Shown here: in pieces, positions 18,306 through 27,653 of the stretch
Position numbering within the stretch: the first letter of the stretch is position 1
How the letters are laid out: each line of letters opens with the position of its first letter
NCBI RefSeq assembly: GCF_028209885.1
Contig: NZ_JAQLEM010000005.1
Span: forward strand, 1 to 64,000
Reading direction: 5' to 3'
Source of the DNA: Collinsella aerofaciens
Lineage (GTDB): Bacteria > Actinomycetota > Coriobacteriia > Coriobacteriales > Coriobacteriaceae
Length of the DNA: 64,000 nt
The notes under the pieces: generated by a model
What the model was told of the DNA's origin: nothing
Database searches by the model: none
The model's input: only the letters and a program-made list of their open reading frames with translations
Program-made: the position numbers and the translations under genes

Positions 18306-19015
18306 ACGCAGATGCAATCTTTGATTTTGGCAAGCTTCTTCTCGCCAATTCCCGACACACGCATCAGATCGTCAACCGAGACAAAAGCACCGTTCTTTGT
18401 CCGCTCATCGATAATCGACTGGGCCATGGAGGGGCCGATGCCCGAAAGCGTCTGTAGCTCTGCCGCGCTTGCCGTATTGATGTTTACCAGTCCTGTTGCG
18501 CCACTCACGCCCGATGATGCGAAAGCCCCGCCATCAACACCGGCTTCCGCAATAGACGCCTGCTGCTCCCCTACCGTTGGAACGTGGATTTTTTGTCCAT
18601 CAGTGACCTTAGATGCCCGATTGAGCCCCGTAACGTCTGCCTCAGGCGCCAGCCCGCCGGCGGCATCAATCGCCTGAGCCACCCGCGCTCCGTCCTTGAG
18701 GCGATATACACCGGGCGACACAACGGCGCCATCAACATCGGCATAGACCTCTGCCGCGGCAGACGCCTTAGGCGAAGAGCCTTCGGATGTCTTTCCGCTC
18801 GAGGCATCGCCGGATCCCGGCTCCACTAACGAGCCCGAACCATCAGTGCGCTCAAACGACACGCCGCCAGTACCGCCGCCAAGGCTCGCCATCGCCAAGC
18901 CGCTCGCCATCGCAATGACGACCAGTATCGCCATCACCACTGCCTTGTGACCGAGCAGCTTGTCCGCCCAGCGGTCCATCTTTTTGACCCGTTCGTGTTG
19001 TTCGCGCTGCGCCAT
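18302..19015 (-). CDS. comEA: Competence DNA receptor ComEA
   Basis: Membrane-anchored DNA-binding protein that hands DNA to ComEC. A cytoplasmic basic head precedes a membrane segment at about 25-45, then a Gly/Ser/Thr-rich linker and a SLBB domain (YADVDGAVVSPGVYRLKDG, about 98-160). Two helix-hairpin-helix motifs end the protein (VNINTASAAELQTLSGIG and DDLMRVSGIGEKKL). Length is 237. The ATG at 19015 has GGGAGG 7 nt upstream. It overlaps comEC by 4 nt. Confidence 0.92.
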   Translation of the reverse strand: MAQREQHERVKKMDRWADKLLGHKAVVMAILVVIAMASGLAMASLGGGTGGVSFERTDGSGSLVEPGSGDASSGKTSEGSSPKASAAAEVYADVDGAVVSPGVYRLKDGARVAQAIDAAGGLAPEADVTGLNRASKVTDGQKIHVPTVGEQQASIAEAGVDGGAFASSGVSGATGLVNINTASAAELQTLSGIGPSMAQSIIDERTKNGAFVSVDDLMRVSGIGEKKLAKIKDCICV

Positions 19016-19072
19016 AGCAAAACCTCCCAACACCATCGTGTCAGGAAAAAAGCCCTGCAACAGCCACGCTCC

Positions 19073-19084
19073 AAAACCGGTTTT
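19073..19084. promoter_or_regulatory. 12-bp perfect palindrome upstream of comEA
   Basis: AAAACCGGTTTT, a perfect palindrome 58 bases upstream of the comEA start in a 213-base gap. It could be an operator for a dimeric regulator of the comEA-comEC-holA unit. No known factor is recognised. Confidence 0.25.
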
Positions 19085-19188
19085 AGCGGTCAAACCAAAT
19101 ACCGACCAAAACCTTGCACAAATCTGTCCATTTATTCAGGCACACGTCAGCAAATGAGCACTTAGCCGCAAAAAGCCCAGATAGCAAA

Positions 19189-19218
19189 AGACCGACGATG
19201 CAGGCGCATCATCGGTCT
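19189..19218 (-). terminator. Terminator of thiI unit
   Basis: A 12-bp stem with one non-Watson-Crick pair and a 6-nt loop. On the minus strand TTTT follows. It lies 10 bases after the thiI stop. Confidence 0.8.
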
Positions 19219-19228
19219 ATGCACAAAT

Positions 19229-20473
19229 TTACTCGTGATCTTGGTAAATCTCACGCGGAGCAAGCTCCGAATGTTTGCGTTTTAAGGTCTTAGGGGCCTT
19301 ATACGTGTTGCTTTCGAAGTCGATGTACTCGGTCTGCTTGAGCAGACGCTCGATCATCTCCTCGTGATCGAACAACTCCCAGGCCTCATGCACGGCATCG
19401 AGTTTAGCGTGCGTCTCGGGACGGCGCGGCATAAACAGCGTGCAGCAGTCGGGAGCAGCCTCGGTCGAGATATCGAACGTACCGATCTCCTCAGCGCGTG
19501 CGATGATCTCCTGCTTGTCCGAACCGATCAACGGACGGAACACGGGGATCTTCACGGCCTCATTGACGGCCATGATGTTCTCGAGCGTCTGGGAGGCAAC
19601 CTGACCGAGCGATTCACCAGTCACGATAGCCTTGGCGCCCTCGATGTGTGCAATGCGCTCGGCAACCGAATACATAATGCGGCGATACATGATCACGCGC
19701 AGGTTGCTGGGACAGGTGACCGAAATCTCACGCTGGCAGTCGCCAAACGGCACCACGTACAGGCGGCCGATCTGGACACCCGGCTCAAGCGCACGGATGA
19801 TGTCCTGCACCAAATACTCGCTCGTATCGGGCGTCTGCGGACGACCAGAGAAATGTACCGGCACGCACACCGCGCCGCGACGTGCGAGCATCCAGGTCGC
19901 CACCGGAGAATCGATACCCGACGACAGCAGCGTCACGACCTTGCCGGCAGAACCCACCGGCAGACCGCCCACGCCGCGCTCGGAGCGCGCGTACACATAA
20001 ACGCTACCCTGGACCACCAGTACGTGCACCATCGCATCGGGGTCGTGCATTAGAACCTTTTTATCGGGGAAGGCCTCGCACAGCACCTCGCCCACCTGAC
20101 GATTGATGTCAATCGAGGTGAGCTCATAGTCGGTATTGGAACGCTTGGCGTGCACCTTAAACGAATCGAAGGAACCAAACTCACGCAGCGCCTTCACGGC
20201 GGCAGCACAGTACTCCTGAGGGTCGCGATTGGTGTGATACGCCAAAGACACACGAGCAACGCCGGGAACGGTGCGAATGACACGCGCCGCCTCGTCGGCC
20301 TGATGCTCGTTAAAGGTCACGAGGATATAACCGGAAATTCGAGACACGGCATTCACGGAAAAGGCGGCCAAGGCCGCCTTGATGTTGTCCATGAGGATAT
20401 GCTCAAAATGTGCGCGGTTCTTACCCTTCAGTCCAACCTCGTGATAGTGGACCAGGCAGACGCGAGCCGCCAT
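19229..20473 (-). CDS. thiI: tRNA 4-thiouridine synthase ThiI
   Basis: Adenylates U8 of tRNA for sulfur transfer to s4U, and in some bacteria supplies sulfur for thiazole. N-terminal ferredoxin-like and THUMP domains are followed by a PP-loop SSGIDSP (184-190). Length 414 shows that the rhodanese domain of E. coli ThiI is absent, as in many Gram-positives, where an IscS-type desulfurase supplies sulfur directly. It abuts rpoZ with no gap, the last gene of ihf-gmk-rpoZ-thiI. Confidence 0.94.
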   Translation of the reverse strand: MAARVCLVHYHEVGLKGKNRAHFEHILMDNIKAALAAFSVNAVSRISGYILVTFNEHQADEAARVIRTVPGVARVSLAYHTNRDPQEYCAAAVKALREFGSFDSFKVHAKRSNTDYELTSIDINRQVGEVLCEAFPDKKVLMHDPDAMVHVLVVQGSVYVYARSERGVGGLPVGSAGKVVTLLSSGIDSPVATWMLARRGAVCVPVHFSGRPQTPDTSEYLVQDIIRALEPGVQIGRLYVVPFGDCQREISVTCPSNLRVIMYRRIMYSVAERIAHIEGAKAIVTGESLGQVASQTLENIMAVNEAVKIPVFRPLIGSDKQEIIARAEEIGTFDISTEAAPDCCTLFMPRRPETHAKLDAVHEAWELFDHEEMIERLLKQTEYIDFESNTYKAPKTLKRKHSELAPREIYQDHE

Positions 20474-20755
20474 TTAGGCTTCAGCAACCTTGTGGCCGAG
20501 CGCTTTCTCGTAACGGGCCTCGTCGTAAGAGATGTCGCCGTCGACAATCTCGTCCATAGCCATCGAGATGGTATCGGCACCGGAAAGCCCGATGGTGATG
20601 TCATCGACATCCTGGACGGCAAGCACGCGGTTGTGCTGGCCACGGAGCATGCTATTGATGTCGCAGGCGCGCTTGGAGGCAAGCGAAGCAAGCAGGAAGC
20701 GGTTGTGATCGGTCTTCTCCAGAAGATCGTCAATGCAAGGCTTTACAACGGACAC
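20474..20755 (-). CDS. rpoZ: RNA polymerase omega subunit
   Basis: Small subunit that assists beta-prime folding and assembly. The 93-residue protein contains NRFLLASLASKRACDIN, the omega helix region that contacts beta-prime. The GTG start at 20755 is preceded by GAGG overlapping the gmk stop region, giving a 5-nt gap. The gmk-rpoZ pair is highly conserved. The C-terminal part is Glu/Ala-rich and divergent. Confidence 0.93.
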   Translation of the reverse strand: MSVVKPCIDDLLEKTDHNRFLLASLASKRACDINSMLRGQHNRVLAVQDVDDITIGLSGADTISMAMDEIVDGDISYDEARYEKALGHKVAEA

Positions 20756-20760
20756 GGACC

Positions 20761-21330
20761 TCAGATCCTTTCATGCATATCGAGAACGCGAACGAGCTCA
20801 TCGGTCGCGCGGTCGAGATCGTCATTAACCACGACGTCGTCGTAGCGGTCGGCAAGGGCAAGCTCATCGGCGGCGTTTGCCATACGCAGCTCGATTGTCT
20901 CGGGCGTCTCGGTACCGCGACCGACTAGACGCTCGCGGAGTACCTCAAGCGAAGGCGGCTTGATAAAGATCAGCACGGCCTCGGGGAAACGCTCCTTCAC
21001 CTGAAGGGCGCCCTGGACATCGATCTCCAAAATCAGAGACGCGCCCGAGGCGAGCTTGGATGTGACCTCGCTCACCAACGTGCCGTAGCAGTTACCGTGG
21101 ACCTCGGCCCACTCAACAAACTCGCCGTTTGCCACGCGGCGGTCGAACTCCTCGCGCGTCAGAAAAAAGTAGTTGACGCCGTCGACCTCACCTTTGCGTG
21201 GTGCTCGCGTGGTAGCCGAAACCGTCAGGCCCAGGTTCGAGCGGCGCTCGCGCACACGAGTGACGAGCGTACCCTTGCCTGCGCCTGACGGTCCAGAAAT
21301 CACAAAGAGCTTGGAATCCTGAGCGCTCAC
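20761..21330 (-). CDS. gmk: Guanylate kinase
   Basis: Phosphorylates GMP/dGMP to GDP/dGDP. The P-loop GPSGAGKGT is at 13-21, followed by the GMP-binding region (TTRAPRKGEVDGVNYFF) and EIDVQGALQVK. Length 189 is typical. The GTG at 21330 directly follows the TAA of the mIHF gene, so the two are tightly linked. The ihf-gmk-rpoZ order is characteristic of Actinobacteria. Confidence 0.96.
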   Translation of the reverse strand: MSAQDSKLFVISGPSGAGKGTLVTRVRERRSNLGLTVSATTRAPRKGEVDGVNYFFLTREEFDRRVANGEFVEWAEVHGNCYGTLVSEVTSKLASGASLILEIDVQGALQVKERFPEAVLIFIKPPSLEVLRERLVGRGTETPETIELRMANAADELALADRYDDVVVNDDLDRATDELVRVLDMHERI

Positions 21331-21639
21331 TTATTTGGTCAGCTGCTCGAGGAGCTGCTCGCGCTGACGGACGCCGAGGCCCTGGACGCGACGGGTAGCG
21401 GAGATACCGAGCTCCTCCATGATCTTGGCGGCCTTGGCCTTGCCATAACCAGGAAGAGACTCGATGAGGGTGGAAACCTTCATGCGGGAAGCGATGGGGT
21501 CATCGGAGTTGAGCACGGACTCGAGGGACTTCTCGCCCTTCTTGATCTGCTCGCGAAGCTCAGCGCGGGCGTGACGTGCGGCAGCAGCCTTCTCAAGAGC
21601 CTGCTTGCGCTGCTCATCGGTAAGCTGAGGGAGTGCCAT
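21331..21639 (-). CDS. ihf: Integration host factor, actinobacterial type (mIHF)
   Basis: Small nucleoid-associated protein of the actinobacterial mIHF family, unrelated to E. coli IhfA/B. The 102-residue product starts MALPQLTDEQRKQALEKA. It is helical with a helix-turn-helix-type DNA-binding region around ESLPGYGKAKAAKIMEELGI. The ATG at 21639 has GGAGG 6 nt upstream. It heads the gmk-rpoZ-thiI unit behind a good promoter. This family is one of the better taxonomic markers in the window. Confidence 0.94.
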   Translation of the reverse strand: MALPQLTDEQRKQALEKAAAARHARAELREQIKKGEKSLESVLNSDDPIASRMKVSTLIESLPGYGKAKAAKIMEELGISATRRVQGLGVRQREQLLEQLTK

Positions 21640-21727
21640 TCGTACCTCCAAATAGTTGGGTTATATCTGATTCAATAATTGGCATTTTAGCACGTAGAAC
21701 GTACAAAATGCCCAATCGCGGCTCCAT

Positions 21728-21756
21728 AGGTTAGACGATACCCGCAAAAAGTGCAA
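21728..21756 (-). promoter_or_regulatory. Promoter of ihf-gmk-rpoZ-thiI
   Basis: TTGCAC and TAACCT on the minus strand with a 17-bp spacer. The predicted start is about 80 bases upstream of the mIHF ATG. Confidence 0.5.
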
Positions 21757-21775
21757 TATACTGCGCCCAAAGTTA

Positions 21776-21833
21776 AGCCCCTGACCTGCGATTCCACACA
21801 AAGGATGGGAAAGTTTACGCAGGCACAGGGGCT
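21776..21833. terminator. Long hairpin between ihf promoter and pyrF
   Basis: Arms AGCCCCTG-A-CCTGCG and CGCAGG-CA-CAGGGGCT pair over 14 bp with one bulge, around a 27-nt loop. It lies 43 bases past the pyrF stop and is the best candidate to end the pyr operon, though only TTAACTTT follows on the minus strand. On the plus strand ATTTTGT follows. The large loop is unusual for a simple terminator. Confidence 0.45.
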
Positions 21834-21878
21834 ATTTTGTGCTAATGAGACCCAAAAGTGGTGACTTAGGGGAATCTT

Positions 21879-22595
21879 TTACGCGACGTTTTCGACCAGC
21901 TCAGCGACGATGGCGTCAAAGGCGGCAACCGGATCGTCGGCACCGGTGATGGGACGGCCCACCACAATGTGGCTTGCGCCTCGCTCGATAGCCTGGGAAG
22001 GCGTCGCCACACGGGACTGGTCACCAAGGGCGGCACCAACCGGACGCACACCCGGAGTCACGATCAGGGCATCGGGACCCAACAGCTCACGCATGTCGTG
22101 AGCCTCCATCGGCGAGCACACGATACCGTCGATGCCGTTGGCCTGAGCGAGCTTTGCCAGGCGGGCGGCCTCCTCGGCCACGGGCGACTCGACGCCGATC
22201 TCGCTCAAGGCATCCTGATTCATGCTCGTAAGAACGGTGATGGCGACGAGCTTGGCGCGGTCCTCGCGCGCCTCCTCGGCACCCTCGCGGCAGGCAGCGA
22301 GCATGGCGCCCGAACCCAAACCGTGGACCGAAAGCAGATCGGCACCGGCAAGCGAGGCCGAGCGGGCGGCACCGCGAACCTGATGCGGAATATCATGGAA
22401 CTTAAGGTCAAGGAAGACCTTAAAGCCCAGGTCCTTGAATGTCTTGACGATCTGGGGACCCTCGGCGTAATAGAGCGTCATGCCAACCTTGAGCCAGGCG
22501 GCATGACCCGAAAGCTCGTGGGCAAGCTCGAGCGCACGCTCACGGTCGCAGTCGAGGGCGACGATTACGCGGTCGCGGGCATCGGTCTCTAGCAT
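21879..22595 (-). CDS. pyrF: Orotidine 5'-phosphate decarboxylase
   Basis: Last step of UMP synthesis, OMP to UMP. The signature DLKFHDIP at 63-70 holds catalytic Lys65 and Asp68, with ITPGVRP-like VTPGVRPVG and the phosphate-binding VVGRPIT near the C-terminus. Length 238 is typical of the short bacterial group. It overlaps pyrD by 7 nt and ends the pyr operon. Confidence 0.96.
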   Translation of the reverse strand: MLETDARDRVIVALDCDRERALELAHELSGHAAWLKVGMTLYYAEGPQIVKTFKDLGFKVFLDLKFHDIPHQVRGAARSASLAGADLLSVHGLGSGAMLAACREGAEEAREDRAKLVAITVLTSMNQDALSEIGVESPVAEEAARLAKLAQANGIDGIVCSPMEAHDMRELLGPDALIVTPGVRPVGAALGDQSRVATPSQAIERGASHIVVGRPITGADDPVAAFDAIVAELVENVA

Positions 22596-23512
22596 TCGAA
22601 AGCACCTACCAGTTCGTTAATGTCCTTAACGCCCTGGGACTCGGCCCAGGCCTCGAGCTCGTGCGCGATCTTGAGCGAAGCGCACGGATCGACGAAGTTG
22701 GCCATACCGACCGACACGCAGGTGGCGCCGGCCAGGATAAACTCAGCCGCATCCTCACCGGTCATGACACCGCCGACACCGTTGATGGGGATATCGACGG
22801 CCTGGGCAACCTCCCAGACCATGCGCACGGCGATGTGATGACACAGCGGGCCCGAAAGGCCGCCCTTGGGCTTTGCAACGCGGGACTTGCGGGTATGGAC
22901 GTCGATGGCCATGCCCTGGATGGAGTTGATGACCGAAAGGCCGTCGGCGCCGGCAGCCTCGAGGGCCTTGGCGATCTCGGCGACGTTGACCGGCGCCATC
23001 TTCACGAACAGCGGCTTATCGGTCACCTTGCGGCAGGCAGCCATAACGGAAGAGGCGCCCTCGGGCGTGGAGCCCATGGCGGCACCGCCGGCGGCGATAT
23101 TGGGGCAGCTCACGTTGATCTCGTAGCCGGCAGCCCAGGGGCACAGCTCGACATACATCTCGAGTGCGCGGACAAACTCGTCAACGGAGTGGCCGGCAAC
23201 CTGACAGATGACCTGGCAGCCGTCCTTGGAGAGCTGCTCGAGCCACGGACCGGACTCGCGAGCAAAGGCGGCCACGCCGGGGTTCTGAAGGCCCACGGAG
23301 TTGATCATGCCGCCGGGAATCTCAGCCATGCGGGGCGCGGGATTGCCGGGCCAGGGCTCGGCTGCGCAACCCTTGGTGGTGATGGCGCCCAGCTGGGAAA
23401 CATCAAAGAAGTTCTGGAACTGCCAACCGTAGCCAAAGGTACCGGCTGCGGTGTTGATGGGGTTTTGCATCTTGACGCCGCCGAAATCGACGGCCATGTT
23501 CACGGTACCCAC
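22589..23512 (-). CDS. pyrD: Dihydroorotate dehydrogenase, class 1B catalytic subunit
   Basis: Oxidises dihydroorotate to orotate with FMN. Class 1B uses NAD through the PyrK subunit encoded just upstream. Family stretches are NPINTAAGTFGYG, YEINVSCPNI and the catalytic-loop cysteine in NVSCPN. The GTG at 23512 overlaps the pyrK stop (TAGTG), has AAGGTGG 7 nt upstream and gives 307 residues. An ATG at 23497 (MAVDFGG) is the alternative. The frame is open much further upstream in pyrK antiphase and should not be used. Confidence 0.94.
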   Translation of the reverse strand: MGTVNMAVDFGGVKMQNPINTAAGTFGYGWQFQNFFDVSQLGAITTKGCAAEPWPGNPAPRMAEIPGGMINSVGLQNPGVAAFARESGPWLEQLSKDGCQVICQVAGHSVDEFVRALEMYVELCPWAAGYEINVSCPNIAAGGAAMGSTPEGASSVMAACRKVTDKPLFVKMAPVNVAEIAKALEAAGADGLSVINSIQGMAIDVHTRKSRVAKPKGGLSGPLCHHIAVRMVWEVAQAVDIPINGVGGVMTGEDAAEFILAGATCVSVGMANFVDPCASLKIAHELEAWAESQGVKDINELVGAFEC

Positions 23513-24303
23513 TAGAAGACCACCACCTTGGAAGCATCGAACACGGGGCCGCACATGCAAGCACCCTTCATACCGTCGACCGTCTCGACATTGCAGGTGT
23601 TGCAGGCGCCAAAGCCACAGCTCATCATGCGCTCGAGCGACACCTCGCAGTACGCACCGGCCTCGGCGGCAGCGGCGGCGACTTTCTTCATCATGACAGC
23701 GGGGCCGCAGCTGGCCACATAGTCGTAGCCGCCCTCGCCGAGCAGCTCGGCTGCCGGGTCGGTGCAAAAACCGTGCGTGCCCAGCGTGCCATCATCGGTG
23801 CAAACGTTGACCGTGGCGCCCAGCGCGCGGAACTCATCGACACCCACGGCCTTGGACGCGGTGCCAAAGCCCAGGCACACGTCGACGGCCACACCCTGCT
23901 CGGCAAGCTTGTCGGCAAGGCACAGCACGGGCGGAACACCGATGCCACCGGCGACGAGCAGGGCCTTCCTGGTGCCCTCGGGTACCATCCAGCCACGGCC
24001 ACCGGGGCCCAGCAGGTTAGAGGTGGAGCCAGGGCCCATCTGGGACAAACGACGGGTATCGTCGCCCACGACGGCGTACCACAGCTCGACGGTGCCGGCC
24101 TCGGCGTCGGCGCGGTAGTAGCTCAGGGGCACGCGAAGCAGCGAGGACGCATCGCCGGGTACGGCGATGTTCACAAACTGACCGGGCTTGAGCGCACTTG
24201 CAAGCTTGGGGGCCGAGATGACGAGCGAGAAGACGCCGTCGGCAATCTCCCGGTTCGAGACGACCTCGAAGTCGTGCATGCGTGCAGTGGAAGGTGTGGG
24301 CAT
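23512..24303 (-). CDS. pyrK: Dihydroorotate dehydrogenase electron-transfer subunit
   Basis: FAD and [2Fe-2S] subunit passing electrons from PyrD to NAD. A ferredoxin-reductase-like FAD domain (RVPLSYYRAD) and a nucleotide domain (LLVAGGIGVPPVL) precede C-terminal cluster cysteines in CGFGACNTC and CMCG. Length 263. The ATG at 24303 has GGAG 6 nt upstream. Earlier in-frame starts up to 24339 lack a site. It begins a possible sub-unit pyrK-pyrD-pyrF after an internal terminator. Confidence 0.94.
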   Translation of the reverse strand: MPTPSTARMHDFEVVSNREIADGVFSLVISAPKLASALKPGQFVNIAVPGDASSLLRVPLSYYRADAEAGTVELWYAVVGDDTRRLSQMGPGSTSNLLGPGGRGWMVPEGTRKALLVAGGIGVPPVLCLADKLAEQGVAVDVCLGFGTASKAVGVDEFRALGATVNVCTDDGTLGTHGFCTDPAAELLGEGGYDYVASCGPAVMMKKVAAAAAEAGAYCEVSLERMMSCGFGACNTCNVETVDGMKGACMCGPVFDASKVVVF

Positions 24304-24318
24304 AAACGCTCCAATCCC

Positions 24319-24334
24319 CCATGCGGTTGCATGG
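24319..24334 (-). promoter_or_regulatory. Small hairpin before pyrK binding site
   Basis: CCATGC / GCATGG, a perfect 6-bp stem with a 4-nt loop, placed 5-10 bases upstream of the pyrK ribosome binding site. It could affect pyrK translation. Confidence 0.25.
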
Positions 24335-24350
24335 TCCAAACGAATAGAAA

Positions 24351-24375
24351 GCGCGGCACCGCAAGGGCGCCGCGC
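24351..24375 (-). terminator. Internal terminator between pyrC and pyrK
   Basis: A 7-bp GC-only outer stem (GCGCGGC / GCCGCGC) with further inner pairing. On the minus strand TTTCTATT follows. It lies 20 bases after the pyrC stop inside the 92-base pyrC-pyrK gap, so it should lower expression of pyrK-D-F relative to pyrR-B-C. Confidence 0.6.
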
Positions 24376-24395
24376 ACAAAAGCGATAAGGCTATG

Positions 24396-25685
24396 CTAGC
24401 AGATGCAGCCGTCGGCAAGCGTCTGCTTACCGCCGACAAACACATCGGTGGCACGACCGGTGAGCGTGCGGCCGGCAAAACCGGAGTTCTCGGCGCGCGA
24501 CTCGTAACCGTCCTCGCCAACCGTCCAGGTTGCGGAGGGGTCGAACACGGTCAGGTCGGCAACGGAGCCCGCCTTGACCTGAACCTGGTCGAGACCCAGG
24601 ATCTCACGCGGCTTGATGGCCATGAGCTCGACCATGCGGCCCATGCTCATCTTGCCCGTGTTGACCAGCTCGGTGAGTACGAGCGACAGCGAGGTCTCGA
24701 GGCCGATCATACCAAAGGGCGCAAGCTCGAACTCACGGGCCTTCTCCCACGGGGTGTGAGGAGCGTGATCGGTGACGATAACGTCGACGGTGCCGTCGAT
24801 GACGCCCTGACGGATGGCCTCGGCATCCTCCTCGGTACGCAGCGGCGGATTGACCTTGAGCGAGGTGTTGTAGGTCTCGTCCAGGTCGTTCTCGGTCAGG
24901 AACATGTGGTGCGGGGTGGCCTCGCAGGTGACCTGAACGCCAGCGGCCTTACCGGCACGCACGATCTCCAGGCCATGGGCGGTGGAGATGTGCTGGATGT
25001 GCAGCTTGGCACCGGTCAGCTTGGCAATCTCGATGTCGCGAGCGATCTGGAGCTCCTCGCCGGCAGCCGGCCAGCCCTCGAGAGCCAGACGGGTCGAGAC
25101 CTTGCCCTCGTTGATCTGGCCATGGCCGACCAGGTCCTCGTCCTGGCAGTGGCTCATAAAGACCTTGCCGAACATCTTGCCGTAGTCCATGCAACGACGG
25201 AGCATACCCGCGCCCTGCACGCCGCGACCGTCGTCGGTGAAGGCGACGGCGCCGTGGGCGACCATATCGCCCATCTCGGACATGGCCTCGCCCTTAAGAC
25301 CGCGAGTCATGGCACCCGACGGATAGACGCGGCAGTGACCGACCTCGGCAGCGCGGGACTTGACGAACTCCACGACGGTGCCGTTATCGGTGACGGGATC
25401 GGTGTTGGGCATGGCGCACACGCCGGTAAAGCCGCCCTTGGCAGCTGCGCGGGTGCCGCTCTCGATGTCCTCTTTGACCTCGTAGCCGGGCTCGCGAAGG
25501 TGAACGTGCATATCCACCAGGCCAGGGACGAGGTACTTGCCGGAAAGGTCGCGGACCTCGGCTCCCTCGACGGCGAGATTCTCGCCGACCTCGGCGATCT
25601 TGTCGCCGTCAATCAGGACGTCAACGACACCGTCAAGCTCGACGGACGGGTCGACGACGTGGGCATTCTTAAGAAGCAAGGCCAT
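24396..25685 (-). CDS. pyrC: Dihydroorotase
   Basis: Cyclises carbamoyl-aspartate to dihydroorotate. Class I-type enzyme of the amidohydrolase family: metal ligands His60 and His62 in VDMHVHLREPG, and the later conserved DHAPHTPWEK. Length 429 fits. The ATG at 25685 has GGAGG 7 nt upstream and lies within the last 17 nt of pyrB in another frame, so pyrB and pyrC are translationally linked. Confidence 0.95.
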   Translation of the reverse strand: MALLLKNAHVVDPSVELDGVVDVLIDGDKIAEVGENLAVEGAEVRDLSGKYLVPGLVDMHVHLREPGYEVKEDIESGTRAAAKGGFTGVCAMPNTDPVTDNGTVVEFVKSRAAEVGHCRVYPSGAMTRGLKGEAMSEMGDMVAHGAVAFTDDGRGVQGAGMLRRCMDYGKMFGKVFMSHCQDEDLVGHGQINEGKVSTRLALEGWPAAGEELQIARDIEIAKLTGAKLHIQHISTAHGLEIVRAGKAAGVQVTCEATPHHMFLTENDLDETYNTSLKVNPPLRTEEDAEAIRQGVIDGTVDVIVTDHAPHTPWEKAREFELAPFGMIGLETSLSLVLTELVNTGKMSMGRMVELMAIKPREILGLDQVQVKAGSVADLTVFDPSATWTVGEDGYESRAENSGFAGRTLTGRATDVFVGGKQTLADGCIC

Positions 25686-26613
25686 TATCGGCACCTCCAA
25701 GCAGCAGATACAGGATAGCCATACGCACGCAGATACCGGCGTAGACCTGCTCCAGGATGACGGAGCGTTGCGGGTGGTCGGCCATATAGGAATCGAACTC
25801 GACGCCGCGGTTGATGGGGCCCGGGTGGCAGATGATCGCATCGGGCTTCATGAGCTTCTCGCGGTCCTTGGTCAGGCCAAAGAGCTTGTGGTACTCGCGA
25901 ATGGTCGGGAACGGGGCACCCTCGAGGCGCTCCTGCTGCACGCGCAGCATGTAGACGACGTCCAGCTCGGGCAGGACGGAATCGAGGTCGCTCGTCACGT
26001 GGTCGCAGCCCAAGACCTCGGGCGACGGCGGCAGCAGCGTGCCGGGGGCGACGGCGTAGGTCTCGCAGCCCATGATCTTAAGGGCGGGGATCAGCGAGCC
26101 GCAGACGCGGGAGTGGGCGATATCGCCGACGACGGCGACCTTCAGACCATGGAAGTCACCCTTGTGCTCCCAGATGGTGTACAGGTCGAGCAGGGCCTGC
26201 GTAGGATGGTTGTGCTTGCCGTCACCGGCGCAGATGACGCTTGCGGGCGAGTTCTGCGTGACGATGTAGGGAGCGCCGGCGTGCTTATCGCGCACGACAA
26301 TGCAGTCGATCTTATAGGCGTTGAGGGTCTCGACGGTGTCGACGAGGCTCTCGCCCTTGACCGTGGAGGTCGAGGAGCCGCCAAAGTTAAGGCTGTCGGC
26401 CGAAAGACGCTTCTCGGCGAGCTCGAAGGAGCTGCGGGTGCGCGTCGAGGGCTCGTTGAACATGTTGACGATGGTCTTGCCCTTGAGCGTGGGGACCTTC
26501 TTGATGGCACGCTCGTTGACCTCGGAGAACGCCTTGGCGGTCTCGAGGATGAGCTTGATGTCCTCTTCGGAGTACTCGGTAATGTCGATCAGGTGCTTAT
26601 GGTTGAACGCCAC
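25669..26613 (-). CDS. pyrB: Aspartate carbamoyltransferase catalytic subunit
   Basis: Condenses aspartate and carbamoyl phosphate. The carbamoyl-phosphate motif STRTR is at 56-60, and HPTQALLDL follows in the middle. Length 314 without a PyrI partner is the B. subtilis-like arrangement. The GTG at 26613 is chosen because the earlier GTG at 26625 overlaps the GGGAGG ribosome binding site itself. The chosen one is 11 nt from it and 4 nt after the pyrR stop. Confidence 0.95.
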   Translation of the reverse strand: MAFNHKHLIDITEYSEEDIKLILETAKAFSEVNERAIKKVPTLKGKTIVNMFNEPSTRTRSSFELAEKRLSADSLNFGGSSTSTVKGESLVDTVETLNAYKIDCIVVRDKHAGAPYIVTQNSPASVICAGDGKHNHPTQALLDLYTIWEHKGDFHGLKVAVVGDIAHSRVCGSLIPALKIMGCETYAVAPGTLLPPSPEVLGCDHVTSDLDSVLPELDVVYMLRVQQERLEGAPFPTIREYHKLFGLTKDREKLMKPDAIICHPGPINRGVEFDSYMADHPQRSVILEQVYAGICVRMAILYLLLGGADNGLAS

Positions 26614-26617
26614 GGTA

Positions 26618-27433
<816 letters not shown>

Positions 27434-27439
<6 letters not shown>

Positions 27440-27461
27440 TATTTGTGGGACGAGCTTGAAA
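27434..27461 (-). promoter_or_regulatory. Candidate promoter of the pyr operon
   Basis: TTTCAA and TATATA on the minus strand with a 16-bp spacer, in an AT-rich patch. It would give the leader described above. The rest of the gap to rpmB (27462-27590) shows no recognisable element. Confidence 0.35.
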
Positions 27462-27590
27462 ACGCACGCACGAGCTGGCATAATCCCCTCTGCTGCACGC
27501 AAATCGGATCTACGTCCAGGGCCGTGGCGTGAGCACTATCGCCAAAAGAGGAATATCTCTGTGTAGATTACGCACAGGGAGCTGCTTCTG

Positions 27591-27599
27591 TGCTATAGT
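27591..27599 (+). promoter_or_regulatory. Extended -10 promoter of rpmB
   Basis: TGCTATAGT, 55 bases upstream of the rpmB ATG and identical to the nonamer before rpsT. There is no good -35. Confidence 0.6.
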
Positions 27600-27653
27600 T
27601 CAGGCTTGTTTGTTAACGCGACATGTTCGTTTGTCGCCCAAGGAGGGTCAGTT

